In this document: positions 7,757-15,685 of the stretch, one piece after another
Numbering within the stretch: the first letter of the stretch is position 1
Layout: each line of letters starts with the position of its first letter
Assembly: GCF_014650955.1 (NCBI RefSeq)
Contig: NZ_BMVY01000006.1
Coordinates: 1-64,000, forward strand
DNA length: 64,000 nucleotides
Source of the DNA: Streptomyces tauricus
GTDB taxonomy: Bacteria > Actinomycetota > Actinomycetes > Streptomycetales > Streptomycetaceae
Direction of reading: 5' to 3'
The notes under the pieces: model-generated
Told to the model about the DNA's origin: nothing
Seen by the model: only the letters and a program-made list of their open reading frames with translations
The model's database searches: none
Translations under genes and position numbers: made by a program

Positions 7757-9316
7757 CTACCTCCGGATGCCGGTCGCGAACGGGAGCGTGTTGACGAAGG
7801 CGCGGTGGTGCTCGCGGTCGCACCATTCGAGCTTCAGGTACGACTTGCCGGCCGAGGCTCTGATGGTCCGCTTGTCGCGGGCGAGCGCCTCGGGGTTGCG
7901 GGACGAGACGGTGATGTAGCCGACGAGGTTGACGCCGGCCGCGCCGCTCGCGAGGTCCTGGCCGCGCTGGTCGACGCGGTTGTGCGAGGCGACGTCACGC
8001 GGGTCGACGGTGCGGTTCATCTTGGCCTGGCGGCTGGCCTCGGCGTCGTCGTTGGTCTTCTCGGTCAGCATCCGCTCGATGGCGATCTCGGTGGGTTCGA
8101 GGTCCATCGTGACGGCGACCGTGCGGATGACGTCCGGGGTATGGACGAGCAGCGGGGCGAGGAAGTTGACGCCCACCGGGGTCATCGGCCACTCCTTCAC
8201 CCAGGCCGTGGAGTGGCACCAGGGGGCGCGGGTGGAGGACTCGCGGGTCTTGGCCTGGAGGTAGGTGGGCTCCATGGCGTCCAGCTCGGCAGGCCAGGCG
8301 TTGCGCTTGGTCATGGCCTGGATGTGGTCGATGGGGTGGTCCGGGTCGTACATCGAGTGCACGAGGGAGGAGAGCCGGCCCTGGCCGAGGGGCTGGCGTA
8401 CCCGGATGTCGGCCTCCTGGAGGCGGGAGCAGATGTCGGTGAGCTCGCGGGCCATGACGACGGCGAGTCCGGAGTCCCTGTCGAGCTTCCTGCCGCCCTT
8501 GGGGCGGGCGGCGCGGGCCATCGCCTGGGCCTCGGCGGCCAGTTCGCGGGAGTAGTGCATGCAGGCGACGAGGTAGGCGCGGTGCTGTTCGCTGCTCGTC
8601 GACACCATGGAGGAGAGCTGCTCGTACGACTCCTGCAGCCAGCCGGGTGCCCGCTCGTCGCCGCGTACGGAGACGTCCTTGGCGTGGGCGTCCGGGTCGG
8701 CGGGGAGGGTGCGGGCGAGCATCTGGATGCGGGTGACGAAGCCGTCTCCGTTGGCGACGTGCTTGAGGAGGGTGCCGAAGCGGTCGACGAGGGCTTCCTG
8801 GTCCTCGCTGTCGCGCAGGCCGACGCCGGGGCCCTCGATCTCGATGGCGGCGGTGACGGTCTTGCGGTCGGCGTGCAGGAGGACGGCGATCTCGTCCGGG
8901 CCGAAGGGTGCCGCGAGCCAGGAGATGCGTCCGATGCCCGGGGGCGGGCCGACCTCGACCTCACGGCCGTCGACGTGGGTGCCCGACTCCATGACGTTGC
9001 TGCGGTAGGCGGTGCCGCGGCGGAGCGATCGCTTGTAACTGCGGTTGATCTCGAACCACTTGTAGAAGGTCCGCCGCTTGTACGGGACGTAGACCGCGGC
9101 CAGCGCGAGCATCGGGAAGCCCATGAGCAGCACGATGCGCACGGAGAGCACGGGGACGATCAGGCCGCACATCATGCCGAGGAACGCGCCCGCGATGATG
9201 AGCCCGATCTCGCCGGACTCACGGTTGCGGCCGACGATCGCGCTCGGCCGGGCGCGGCCGATCAGATATGTACGGCGGGGCGTGACCGGATGGGACACGT
9301 GGGACTCGGTCGTCAA
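7757..9316 (-). CDS. SCO6880-family membrane protein, VirB4 N-terminal-like
   Basis: Product of 519 residues beginning at a TTG (9316) that overlaps the preceding stop as TTGA, with GGGAGGTG upstream. Two transmembrane helices lie near 37-57 and 61-80, followed by YKRRTFYKWFEI. The long cytoplasmic part resembles the N-terminal domain of VirB4-type proteins (SCO6880 family of actinobacterial type IV systems) and has no P-loop that I can see. With the adjacent ATPase it would reconstitute a full VirB4. Start choice rests on coupling and ribosome site; TTG is uncommon but well supported here. Confidence 0.82.
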   Translation of the reverse strand: MTTESHVSHPVTPRRTYLIGRARPSAIVGRNRESGEIGLIIAGAFLGMMCGLIVPVLSVRIVLLMGFPMLALAAVYVPYKRRTFYKWFEINRSYKRSLRRGTAYRSNVMESGTHVDGREVEVGPPPGIGRISWLAAPFGPDEIAVLLHADRKTVTAAIEIEGPGVGLRDSEDQEALVDRFGTLLKHVANGDGFVTRIQMLARTLPADPDAHAKDVSVRGDERAPGWLQESYEQLSSMVSTSSEQHRAYLVACMHYSRELAAEAQAMARAARPKGGRKLDRDSGLAVVMARELTDICSRLQEADIRVRQPLGQGRLSSLVHSMYDPDHPIDHIQAMTKRNAWPAELDAMEPTYLQAKTRESSTRAPWCHSTAWVKEWPMTPVGVNFLAPLLVHTPDVIRTVAVTMDLEPTEIAIERMLTEKTNDDAEASRQAKMNRTVDPRDVASHNRVDQRGQDLASGAAGVNLVGYITVSSRNPEALARDKRTIRASAGKSYLKLEWCDREHHRAFVNTLPFATGIRR

Positions 9317-10644
9317 CGCCCTTCACCTCCCGTGCGGTTGTTGCTGCCGTTGCTGTTGCTGTTCCGGTTGTTCCCGGCGTGGGGGGTGTTGATCGGGCTG
9401 GAGCGGGGCGGGGGTGCGGAGGGGACCGATCCGCCGCCACCGCCCGAGGAGCCGCGTGAGCTGTGGGCCGCGACGCCGCCGGAGACGGGGTTCGAGGGGC
9501 GGGCGCCGCTGTTGCCGCCGCCGTTGTTGTCGGCCCGGGTGCTGTGGGTCTTGATGCCCTGGGCGACGAGGTGGGCGGGCGAGCTGATGGCGGCCGCGGC
9601 CTTGCCCTCGGCGCCCTGCATGATGCGGTTGTTGCGGCCGTTGGCGATCTCGTCGCCGAAGCCGGGGACGAAGCGGTAGATCATCGCGCTGGCGAAGATG
9701 GCGAGCAGGATGATCGCGAGGCCGGAGACGACGGCGGAGAAGGAGTCCGGGCCGTCCTCCGCGGAGAGGGCTCCGGCGAGGCCCAGCACGATCACGATGA
9801 CCGGTTTGACCAGGATGACGGCGATCATGATGCCGGCCCAGCGGCGGACGTGGCCCCAGAGGTTCTTGTCGACGAGGCCGGCGTAGACGACCGTGCCGAG
9901 GAGCGCGCCCACGTAGAGGAGGGCGGCGCGGATCACCAGTTCGAGCCAGAGGACGCCCGCGGCGAGGATCGACACGAGGGAGACCACGATCAGCATGATC
10001 GGGCCGCCGCCGATGTCGGTGCCCTTGTTCAGGGCGCCGGAGAAGTTGCCGAAGAACGTGTCGGTCTGGTTGCCGGTCGTCTTGGCGAGGACCTCGGCGA
10101 TGCCGTCGGTGGCCGAGACGACGGTGTAGAGGATGAGCGGGGTGAAGGCCGAGGCCAGGACCGTCAGCCACAGGAACCCGATGGCTTCGCCGATGGCCGT
10201 GCTGAGGGGGACGCCCCGCACGGCGCGCTTGGCTACCGCGAGCAGCCACAGGAGGAGGGTGAGGATGGTCGACGCGGCGAAGACGACGGCGTACTGCTGG
10301 AGGAACGTGGTGTTCGTGAAGTCGACGGTCGCCGTGTTCTGGACGGCGTCGCTGAGCTTGTCGATGGTCCAGGAGGCGGCCTTCGCGCAGCCCTTGGCGA
10401 GGGAGGCGAGGGGGTCGAGGGCTGTGGTGGGGTCGTCCAGGGAGGGGCCGCTGCGATTGTTGCTGCCTTGTTCGCAGTAGTCGCGAGCCTGACCCGAGAT
10501 CTGTGAGCAGTAGTCTTCCGAGGGCGTCGGTGTCGGCGTCGGCGTTGGAGCCGCGTGGGCCTGCGAAGCCAGCAGTACGACCGTGGTCTGTACAGCTGCT
10601 ACGGCGCCGGTGAGCTTGAGCACGCGCTGCGGGCTACCGGGCAT
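9313..10644 (-). CDS. VirB6/TrbL-like polytopic membrane protein
   Basis: Product of 443 residues. It starts with a signal-like segment (about 8-31, ending ASQAHAA) and a Pro-Thr stretch, then a short Cys-containing region and six to eight transmembrane helices between about 120 and 330. The C-terminal 110 residues are disordered and rich in Gly, Ser and Asn (NNRNSNSNGSNN). This topology matches TrbL/VirB6 channel components of type IV systems. It overlaps the upstream gene by 11 bases and the downstream gene by 4, inside one operon. Confidence 0.8.
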   Translation of the reverse strand: MPGSPQRVLKLTGAVAAVQTTVVLLASQAHAAPTPTPTPTPSEDYCSQISGQARDYCEQGSNNRSGPSLDDPTTALDPLASLAKGCAKAASWTIDKLSDAVQNTATVDFTNTTFLQQYAVVFAASTILTLLLWLLAVAKRAVRGVPLSTAIGEAIGFLWLTVLASAFTPLILYTVVSATDGIAEVLAKTTGNQTDTFFGNFSGALNKGTDIGGGPIMLIVVSLVSILAAGVLWLELVIRAALLYVGALLGTVVYAGLVDKNLWGHVRRWAGIMIAVILVKPVIVIVLGLAGALSAEDGPDSFSAVVSGLAIILLAIFASAMIYRFVPGFGDEIANGRNNRIMQGAEGKAAAAISSPAHLVAQGIKTHSTRADNNGGGNSGARPSNPVSGGVAAHSSRGSSGGGGGSVPSAPPPRSSPINTPHAGNNRNSNSNGSNNRTGGEGR

Positions 10645-11476
10645 ACGTGAACCCTCCGAACTCCTCGACCGCCTTGCCGATCTCGTCGGACCCGGAGACG
10701 GGGTCGTCTCCGTTGACGGGGGTGGGGCCGGTCTTCTGGCTGGTCTCCAGGACCTTCCAGTCGTCTTCGGCCCAGTTCAACTTCACGGTCACGGTGAACC
10801 ACCCGCTGGTCACGGGCTTGGTGGAGGACTCCCCTGTGAGCCCGAAGAGGCTGTTGCACCAGACTTCGACCGTGGCCGTATCGGTGCTGCTGGACGTGAC
10901 TTTGGTGCCCACCGGCAGCGTGCGGTTGACGAAGGTGCTGCCCGAGGGCGCGTCGCCGTCCTTCGTGAGGCCGATCTTGGCCAGGAGCGCCGCCGAGTAG
11001 TCCGCGTCGAACCCGGACCGGAGCCGGTCCAGCGCGCCGGGGTCGGCGATCGTCTGCAGGATCTCGTGCCGCTGAGCGGTGATGAACATGCTGTCGGAAC
11101 CGAGTGCTGTGGCGTAGTTGGCCGCCGCGCTCTGTGCGCCCTGGTCGTTGTGGGCGTAGCCGGTCGGAATCCCGCCGGCTTTCGTCTTCACCGGTTGTTC
11201 GCCGGAGGCGGCCGTCGGGGCTGAGCCCGCCTTCCCGCCGTCTCCGGCGTCGTCCGAGCCGGAACCTCCGTCTCCGCGGTTCGCGAAGGCGATCGCTGCG
11301 ATCAGGAGGACCACGACACCCACCACCGTGACGAGGCTGCGCGACGACGAACGGCCGCCGCGTCGCGCCCCTCCGTAGGCGTCACCGGCACCGTCGGGGA
11401 GCCGCGTGCGCGTCTGGCCGGTACCTCCGTACCCGCCGTCCTCGCCGCGCGCTCCGTGCTCGTCGCCGAGACTCAT
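10634..11476 (-). CDS. Membrane-anchored VirB8-like protein
   Basis: Product of 280 residues. A hydrophilic Gly/Arg-rich N-terminus is followed by a single transmembrane helix at about 48-66 (LVTVVGVVVLLIAAIAFA), a Gly/Asp/Ser linker and an extracytoplasmic domain of about 190 residues ending GGFTYAR. Single-pass anchor plus a soluble domain of this size is typical of VirB8/TcpC-type subunits of Gram-positive type IV systems; the specific fold assignment is inference. It overlaps the VirB6-like gene by 11 bases. Confidence 0.75.
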   Translation of the reverse strand: MSLGDEHGARGEDGGYGGTGQTRTRLPDGAGDAYGGARRGGRSSSRSLVTVVGVVVLLIAAIAFANRGDGGSGSDDAGDGGKAGSAPTAASGEQPVKTKAGGIPTGYAHNDQGAQSAAANYATALGSDSMFITAQRHEILQTIADPGALDRLRSGFDADYSAALLAKIGLTKDGDAPSGSTFVNRTLPVGTKVTSSSTDTATVEVWCNSLFGLTGESSTKPVTSGWFTVTVKLNWAEDDWKVLETSQKTGPTPVNGDDPVSGSDEIGKAVEEFGGFTYAR

Positions 11477-11670
11477 GCCGCGTACGCCCCCTCAACCTCA
11501 TGCTGAACCGCGTGATACGACGGTAGCCCCGCTGGTTTCCGCGCGGGCGCGGTGTGGTGACTGGACATCAGGGAAACGCAACCTCAGCCGGTGGGCACGA
11601 CGGACGGGTGGGTGGAGGAGAGGGATCGGGTGTGCCCGGCCGGGTCCGTGGACGCCGGGCCGGCGGCCGC

Positions 11671-11988
11671 CTAGACGGCCATGCCGTACACGATGGTGAA
11701 GAGCGTGCCCAGTGAACCGATGATGAAGACCCCGGTGAGACCCGCGATGATCAGACCCTTGCCCTGTTCCGCGCTGAAGGTGTCGCGGAGGGCGGTCGCG
11801 CCGATACGTTGTTTCGCCGCTCCCCAGATCGCGATGCCGAGGCACAGCAGGATGGCGACCGCCATCACGACCTCGATCATCACGCGGGCTTCGTTGCCCA
11901 GGGTGCCGAACGGGCCCCAGTCCGGAGCGATTCCGCCGATGATCGTGTTGATGTCGCCCTTTTCGGCTGCGAAAAGCATGTAAGTCAC
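11671..11988 (-). CDS. Small two-TM membrane protein, possible VirB2-like subunit
   Basis: Product of 105 residues from GTG 11988, which has AGGGG about 6 bases upstream; the same frame stays open to 12210 and a 179-residue form is possible. Two hydrophobic helices, VMIEVVMAVAILLCLGIAIWGAA and GLIIAGLTGVFIIGSLGTLF, are separated by a short basic loop (KQRIGATALRDTFSAEQGKG). Size and topology resemble VirB2/TrbC pilin-like proteins, and it is the first gene of the type IV-like cluster, 194 bases before the VirB8-like gene. No clear signal peptide, so the pilin reading is inference. Confidence 0.62.
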   Translation of the reverse strand: MTYMLFAAEKGDINTIIGGIAPDWGPFGTLGNEARVMIEVVMAVAILLCLGIAIWGAAKQRIGATALRDTFSAEQGKGLIIAGLTGVFIIGSLGTLFTIVYGMAV

Positions 11989-12461
11989 CGCCCCTAGTGG
12001 GTTGTTCTGCCTCCTCTGCCACTCTGCGCAGAGGTCACGGCTATTGTCGCTGACAATGATGCTGTCGCATGTCGACTTGGCGTCATTGATTGGCGGGTTT
12101 CGTACGAATCCCTTGTCACCGGAGCTCGCGGGACCCTTCAGGGGGGCGCAGGACGGTCTGCGGGGAGGCGTATCGTCACTCTGTGTATCACGGCAGGTCA
12201 CGCCGGGCAATGAAGTAGATGCGGAACCTGTGGTGTGGTTCCGTCGTTAGCCCCTCTTACGCGAACGCCAACTGATGGTGGCCGATTCCGCCCGTCCATC
12301 GAGCCCGACTCCGTCCCGAGTGCGCCGGTCCGTCGTGCCGATGTCCTCCGGGTCGTGCGTCTCCTGGTGTGTAGACGCCACCCGTTTTGTTCTGGTGCAG
12401 GTTATCCCGGCCGGGGCGGCGGGGCGTGCCGGGGCTGGAGCGATGGCCTCCGCTTTCCAGT
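11989..12461. other. Gene-poor interval upstream of the type IV-like cluster
   Basis: About 470 bases between the start of the cluster and the palindrome before the ArsR gene. An N-terminally extended reading of the small two-TM gene covers its left part (to 12210), but has an unusual composition and no ribosome site. The interval presumably contains the cluster's promoter; I could not assign -35/-10 boxes with confidence. Confidence 0.4.
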
Positions 12462-12487
12462 ACCGCACGCTTATATAAGCGTGCGGT
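12462..12487. promoter_or_regulatory. Perfect 26-bp palindrome, probable ArsR operator
   Basis: The 26 bases are a perfect palindrome, arms ACCGCACGCTTAT and its complement, centred on TATATA. It ends 14 bases before the GTG of the ArsR-family gene, so it overlaps the expected -10 region. ArsR proteins are dimeric and usually autorepress through such sites; assignment to the adjacent regulator is inference from position. Confidence 0.8.
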
Positions 12488-12501
12488 GATACGTTGGTCC
12501 T

Positions 12502-12894
12502 GTGCACGCATTCGACGTACTCGGAGACCCCGTTCGCCGGCGGATCCTGGAGCTGCTCGCGGACGGCGAGATGAGCTCCGGGGCGGTGAGCGAGATCGTC
12601 GGGGAGGAGTTCGGTATATCCCAGCCCGGCGTCTCGCAGCACCTCAAGGTCCTGCGGGAGAACGGCTTCGCCACGGTCCGGCCGGAGGGGGCCCGGCGGC
12701 TGTACGCCGTGAACGCCGACCCCCTGCGCGACATCGACGCCTGGCTGGGCCGCTTCCGGCGGTTCTGGACGCCCCACCTCGACGCGCTGTCCACCGAGGT
12801 GGCCCGCGGCAAACGCGAACGCCGGCTCCGCGAGCGGCCCGGCGGCGAAAGACCGGGCGATCGCAGTCCCGGCGACGACAGCCCCTTGCAATGA
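12502..12894 (+). CDS. ArsR-family transcriptional regulator
   Basis: Product of 130 residues. The winged helix-turn-helix covers about 1-85: FDVLGDPVRRRILELLADGE, then ISQPGVSQHLKVLRENG as recognition helix and LYAVNADPL as wing. No cysteine pair typical of metal-sensing ArsR proteins is present, placing it with the SdpR-like members that are often paired with SRPBCC proteins. The next gene is exactly that. Disordered Arg/Gly/Asp-rich tail from about 108. GTG start at 12502, 14 bases after a perfect palindrome, points to autoregulation. Confidence 0.92.
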   Translation: MHAFDVLGDPVRRRILELLADGEMSSGAVSEIVGEEFGISQPGVSQHLKVLRENGFATVRPEGARRLYAVNADPLRDIDAWLGRFRRFWTPHLDALSTEVARGKRERRLRERPGGERPGDRSPGDDSPLQ

Positions 12895-12917
12895 CAGATG
12901 CAGTGAAGGAGCAGCGC

Positions 12918-13556
12918 ATGATCGACGTCAGCCATCAGATCAACGCCGTACGGCGCCAGGTCGGCAGCCGTGTCATCGAGGCCGGTGAGGCCCACGTGGT
13001 GACCATCAGTCAGACGTACGACACGACCGTCGAGGACCTGTGGGAGGCCTGTACCGATCCCGAGCGGATCCCGCGCTGGTTCCTGCCCGTCACCGGCGAG
13101 CTGCGGCCCGGGGGCACGTACCAGCTGGAGGGCAACGCGGGCGGCACCGTCGAGCGCTGCGATCCGCCGAAGGGGTTCACCGCGACCTGGGAGTTCGACG
13201 GGAACGTCAGCTGGATCGAGCTCCGGCTGACTCCCGCGGCGGACGGCGGCACGCGCTTCGAGCTGGACCACATCGCCCCCGACGACGACGAGAAGTGGCA
13301 GCAGTTCGGGCCCGGGGCCGTCGGTGTCGGCTGGGACATGGCGCTCATCGGGCTCACCCTCCACCTCTCCTCCGGCGCGGCCGTCGATCCCCAGGAGGCC
13401 ATGGCCTGGTTCGGGACCGAGGAAGGGCTGCGGTTCGTCGCGCTGAGCAGCGAGGGATGGTACGCGGCCGCCGTCGCCGGTGGTGAGGCCGAGGAGGTCG
13501 CCCGGGGGAGGGCGGACCGGACGACCGCGGCGTACACGGGGGCGGAGTCCTCCTGA
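12918..13556 (+). CDS. SRPBCC (AHSA1-like) domain protein
   Basis: Product of 212 residues from ATG 12918, preceded by AAGGAG; an ATG at 12891 overlapping the ArsR stop (ATGA) would add 9 residues. The AHSA1-type START fold is recognised from TTVEDLWEACTDPERIPRWF, GTVERCDPPKGFTATWEF and the closing GWDMALIGLTLHL helix. Such proteins have a hydrophobic cavity and commonly sit downstream of an ArsR repressor; the ligand is unknown. The pair is expected to be co-transcribed and controlled by the palindrome upstream. Confidence 0.9.
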   Translation: MIDVSHQINAVRRQVGSRVIEAGEAHVVTISQTYDTTVEDLWEACTDPERIPRWFLPVTGELRPGGTYQLEGNAGGTVERCDPPKGFTATWEFDGNVSWIELRLTPAADGGTRFELDHIAPDDDEKWQQFGPGAVGVGWDMALIGLTLHLSSGAAVDPQEAMAWFGTEEGLRFVALSSEGWYAAAVAGGEAEEVARGRADRTTAAYTGAESS

Positions 13557-13632
13557 CTCCGGCTACTTACTTTCGAGTAACCTCACGCGGTAGCCCCGTC
13601 ACCAGCCCTCACGGGCTCCCCGAGGAGGAACC

Positions 13633-14028
13633 GTGCCACGGTCGGAACGCTCACCCCTGCTGCTCGCGGGCCTGTTGGCCTCCGCCGCCGTCGCCCACTT
13701 CGCGGTGCCCCGGCAGTTCGACGCGACCGTCCCGCGCGCGCTGCCGGGTTCGCCGCGGACCTGGACGTACGCGAGCGGTGTCGTCGAGCTGGCGCTTGCG
13801 GCCGGGGTGGCGGTGCCGCGTACGAGACGGGTGGCCGCGCTGGCCACCACCGCGTTCTTCGTCGGAGTGTTCCCCGCGAACGTCCAGATGGCCGTGGACT
13901 GGCGTCACCGGCCGGCGCCCCAGAAGGCCGCGGCGCTGGCCCGGCTGCCGCTCCAGGTGCCGTTGGTGCTGTGGGCCCGGGGTGTGGCGAAGGGTGCTCA
14001 GGCGGCGGGGCCGGCCGCTCAGGGCTGA
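13633..14028 (+). CDS. DoxX-like integral membrane protein
   Basis: Product of 131 residues, GTG start with GAGGAACC before it. Four hydrophobic segments: LLLAGLLASAAVAHFAVP, the YASGVVELALAAGVAVP helix, VAALATTAFFVGVFPANVQM, and LPLQVPLVLWARGV. The pattern, especially FPANVQMAVDWR, matches short DoxX-family proteins of actinobacteria. Function is not defined; some members link to redox or detoxification. It follows the ArsR/SRPBCC pair by 76 bases and may be independent. Confidence 0.8.
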   Translation: MPRSERSPLLLAGLLASAAVAHFAVPRQFDATVPRALPGSPRTWTYASGVVELALAAGVAVPRTRRVAALATTAFFVGVFPANVQMAVDWRHRPAPQKAAALARLPLQVPLVLWARGVAKGAQAAGPAAQG

Positions 14029-14063
14029 CCACCGCCCTGGAGTCCCTCTACGGCCTCCGCGCC

Positions 14064-14144
14064 TTACATGCTCTCCGCGCCCTTCGCGCCTCACATGCCT
14101 TCCACGCGGCTCGCGCCTTACATGTCTTCCACGCCCTCCACGAA
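14064..14144 (-). repeat. Three 27-bp tandem repeats duplicating the DUF397 gene 3' end
   Basis: The stop codon of the DUF397 gene with its context (GTGGAAGACATG-TAA-GGCGCG) is repeated at an exact 27-base step: TTACAT, TCACAT and TTACAT on the plus strand at 14064, 14091 and 14118. Because 27 is nine codons, each copy carries a stop in the same frame. The copies have diverged slightly. Confidence 0.8.
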
Positions 14145-14348
14145 GTGGTCGAACTCGCCTGCCTGTACGCCGAGTACGAAGGCGTCCCACTTCTTCCGGG
14201 TGGTCGTGACGACGGTCTCGGGGTCGCTGGTCTCGCGGATGTAGACGAGTTCGTCGTCGCCGAAGGCGAGCTCGATCCAGGGGCCCGGCCCGGTCGCCTC
14301 CGGCGGCGCGGCGCGTTCCCAGGTGAGGTTCGCGGGGATGTCGGACAT
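14118..14348 (-). CDS. DUF397 family protein
   Basis: Product of 76 residues. LTWERA near the N-terminus, WIELAFGDDELVYIRET and KKWDAFVLGVQAGEFDHF are the hallmark blocks of DUF397, a small family very abundant in Streptomyces and usually encoded beside an Xre-type regulator with which it forms a developmental or signalling pair. No Xre partner is present within several kilobases, so this is an orphan copy. The 3' end is followed by tandem copies of its own terminus. Confidence 0.9.
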   Translation of the reverse strand: MSDIPANLTWERAAPPEATGPGPWIELAFGDDELVYIRETSDPETVVTTTRKKWDAFVLGVQAGEFDHFVEGVEDM

Positions 14349-14501
14349 CCGTCGGGCTCCCTTCGTGTACGTGGATGAGGGTGGCGCAGGACTTCGACGG
14401 CAACCGTATCCCCGTCCGGGGGCGGCGAGTGATCATTCCGCGGTGGGCGTTCCGCATCTACACTGACGTTCGGATTACCGTGCGGCGAGGGGCGGTTGAC
14501 G

Positions 14502-15503
14502 GTGCGTAAGGGCTGGATCTTGGCGACCGCCGTCGTGGGGGCGGGGCTCAGCTTCGTCATGGTGCTGGTGGTCGGCGTCTACATGGTCGCCGGGAACCTC
14601 GCCAACGGGGTGGGGCAGGGGGCCGTCGGCCTGGCCAAGGGGTCCGTGCCGGCGGCGTACCGGACGCTCGTGCAGAAGTGGGGCAATCTGTGCACCGCTA
14701 TTAATCCGGCACTTCTCGCCGCGCAGCTGTATCAGGAGAGCGGGTTCAATCCCGACGCCAGGAGTCCGGCCGCCGCGCAGGGGATTGCGCAATTCATCCC
14801 CGGGACATGGGCCACGCACGGAATCGACGGCGACGGCGACGGCGACCGCGACGTATGGGATCCGAATGACGCGATTCCATCGGCCGCGAAGTACGACTGC
14901 ACGCTCGCGAAGTACGTCAAGGACGCGCCCGGGAACCCGACGGAGAACATGCTCGCCGCGTACAACGCGGGGGCGTACGCCGTCATCAAATACGGGGGCG
15001 TTCCGCCGTACAAGGAAACCCAGAACTACGTGAAGACGATCACCACGCTGCAGGACAGCTTCGCGGCTCCCGTCGGTCGTGTGCAGCCCTCCCAGCAGGC
15101 CGCCGGTGCCATCTACTTCGCGCAGAAGAAGCTCGGGACGCTCTATCTGTGGGGCGGCAACGGCACCCCTGAGCAGGGAGGACGCTTCGACTGCTCCGGT
15201 CTGACCAAGGCCGCGTACGAGACGGTGGGGATCACCCTGCCGCGGGTCGCCAACGACCAGTACAACGCCGGTCCGCATCCCGGGCGGGACGAGCTGCTGC
15301 CCGGGGACCTGGTCTTCTTCTCGGACGACCTCACCAACTCCCGGGCCATCCGGCACGTGGGTATCTACGTCGGCGGCGGGTACATGATCAACGCCCCTCG
15401 GACGGGTGCCGTGATCCGCTTCGACTCCATCGACACCCCTGACTACTTCGGGGCGACGCGGGTGACCGAAGATGGCGCGAAAGCATTGCCCACCTCTGTG
15501 TGA
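14502..15503 (+). CDS. Bifunctional lytic transglycosylase / NlpC-P60 peptidoglycan hydrolase
   Basis: Product of 333 residues from GTG 14502, 9 bases after GAGGGG; a TTG at 14496 is an alternative. One N-terminal transmembrane helix anchors it outward. An SLT domain (about 50-180) has the catalytic Glu in LYQESGFNPDARSP and AAQGIAQFIPGTW. A NlpC/P60 domain (about 200-320) has Cys in GRFDCSGLTKAAY and His in RHVGIYVGGGYMI. It would cut both glycan strands and stem peptides of peptidoglycan. Such fusions serve as VirB1-like wall openers in Gram-positive type IV systems, and the type IV-like cluster is about 2.5 kb away on the other strand. Confidence 0.92.
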   Translation: MRKGWILATAVVGAGLSFVMVLVVGVYMVAGNLANGVGQGAVGLAKGSVPAAYRTLVQKWGNLCTAINPALLAAQLYQESGFNPDARSPAAAQGIAQFIPGTWATHGIDGDGDGDRDVWDPNDAIPSAAKYDCTLAKYVKDAPGNPTENMLAAYNAGAYAVIKYGGVPPYKETQNYVKTITTLQDSFAAPVGRVQPSQQAAGAIYFAQKKLGTLYLWGGNGTPEQGGRFDCSGLTKAAYETVGITLPRVANDQYNAGPHPGRDELLPGDLVFFSDDLTNSRAIRHVGIYVGGGYMINAPRTGAVIRFDSIDTPDYFGATRVTEDGAKALPTSV

Positions 15504-15685
15504 AACCCACCCCTGAGCTGCGGCTATGTATCTCTCTTCGATAACGTCTGCGTGATCATTCGGTGGAGGGTGGAACGTATTGAAGGGGAGTGTGCGTTCC
15601 TGTTCTTGTAGCCGACGACGGGGGTTGTGGCGCGACGCATCCGATGGGTGCGTCGGAAAGATGACGACGAAGGAGCCGTTGCACC

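Noticed and set aside
6368..9679. A 1103-codon open frame on the plus strand
   Set aside because: It runs antisense to three well-supported type IV-like genes and reads as Gly/Asp/Val/Arg-rich text without recognisable motifs, a common shadow in high-GC DNA.
4758..12210. Integrative conjugative element
   Set aside because: No integrase, excisionase, relaxase, att-like direct repeats or tRNA edge were seen, and codon use matches the chromosome.
12247..12891. A 214-codon minus-strand frame across the ArsR gene
   Set aside because: Antisense to a clear helix-turn-helix gene and crossing its palindromic operator.
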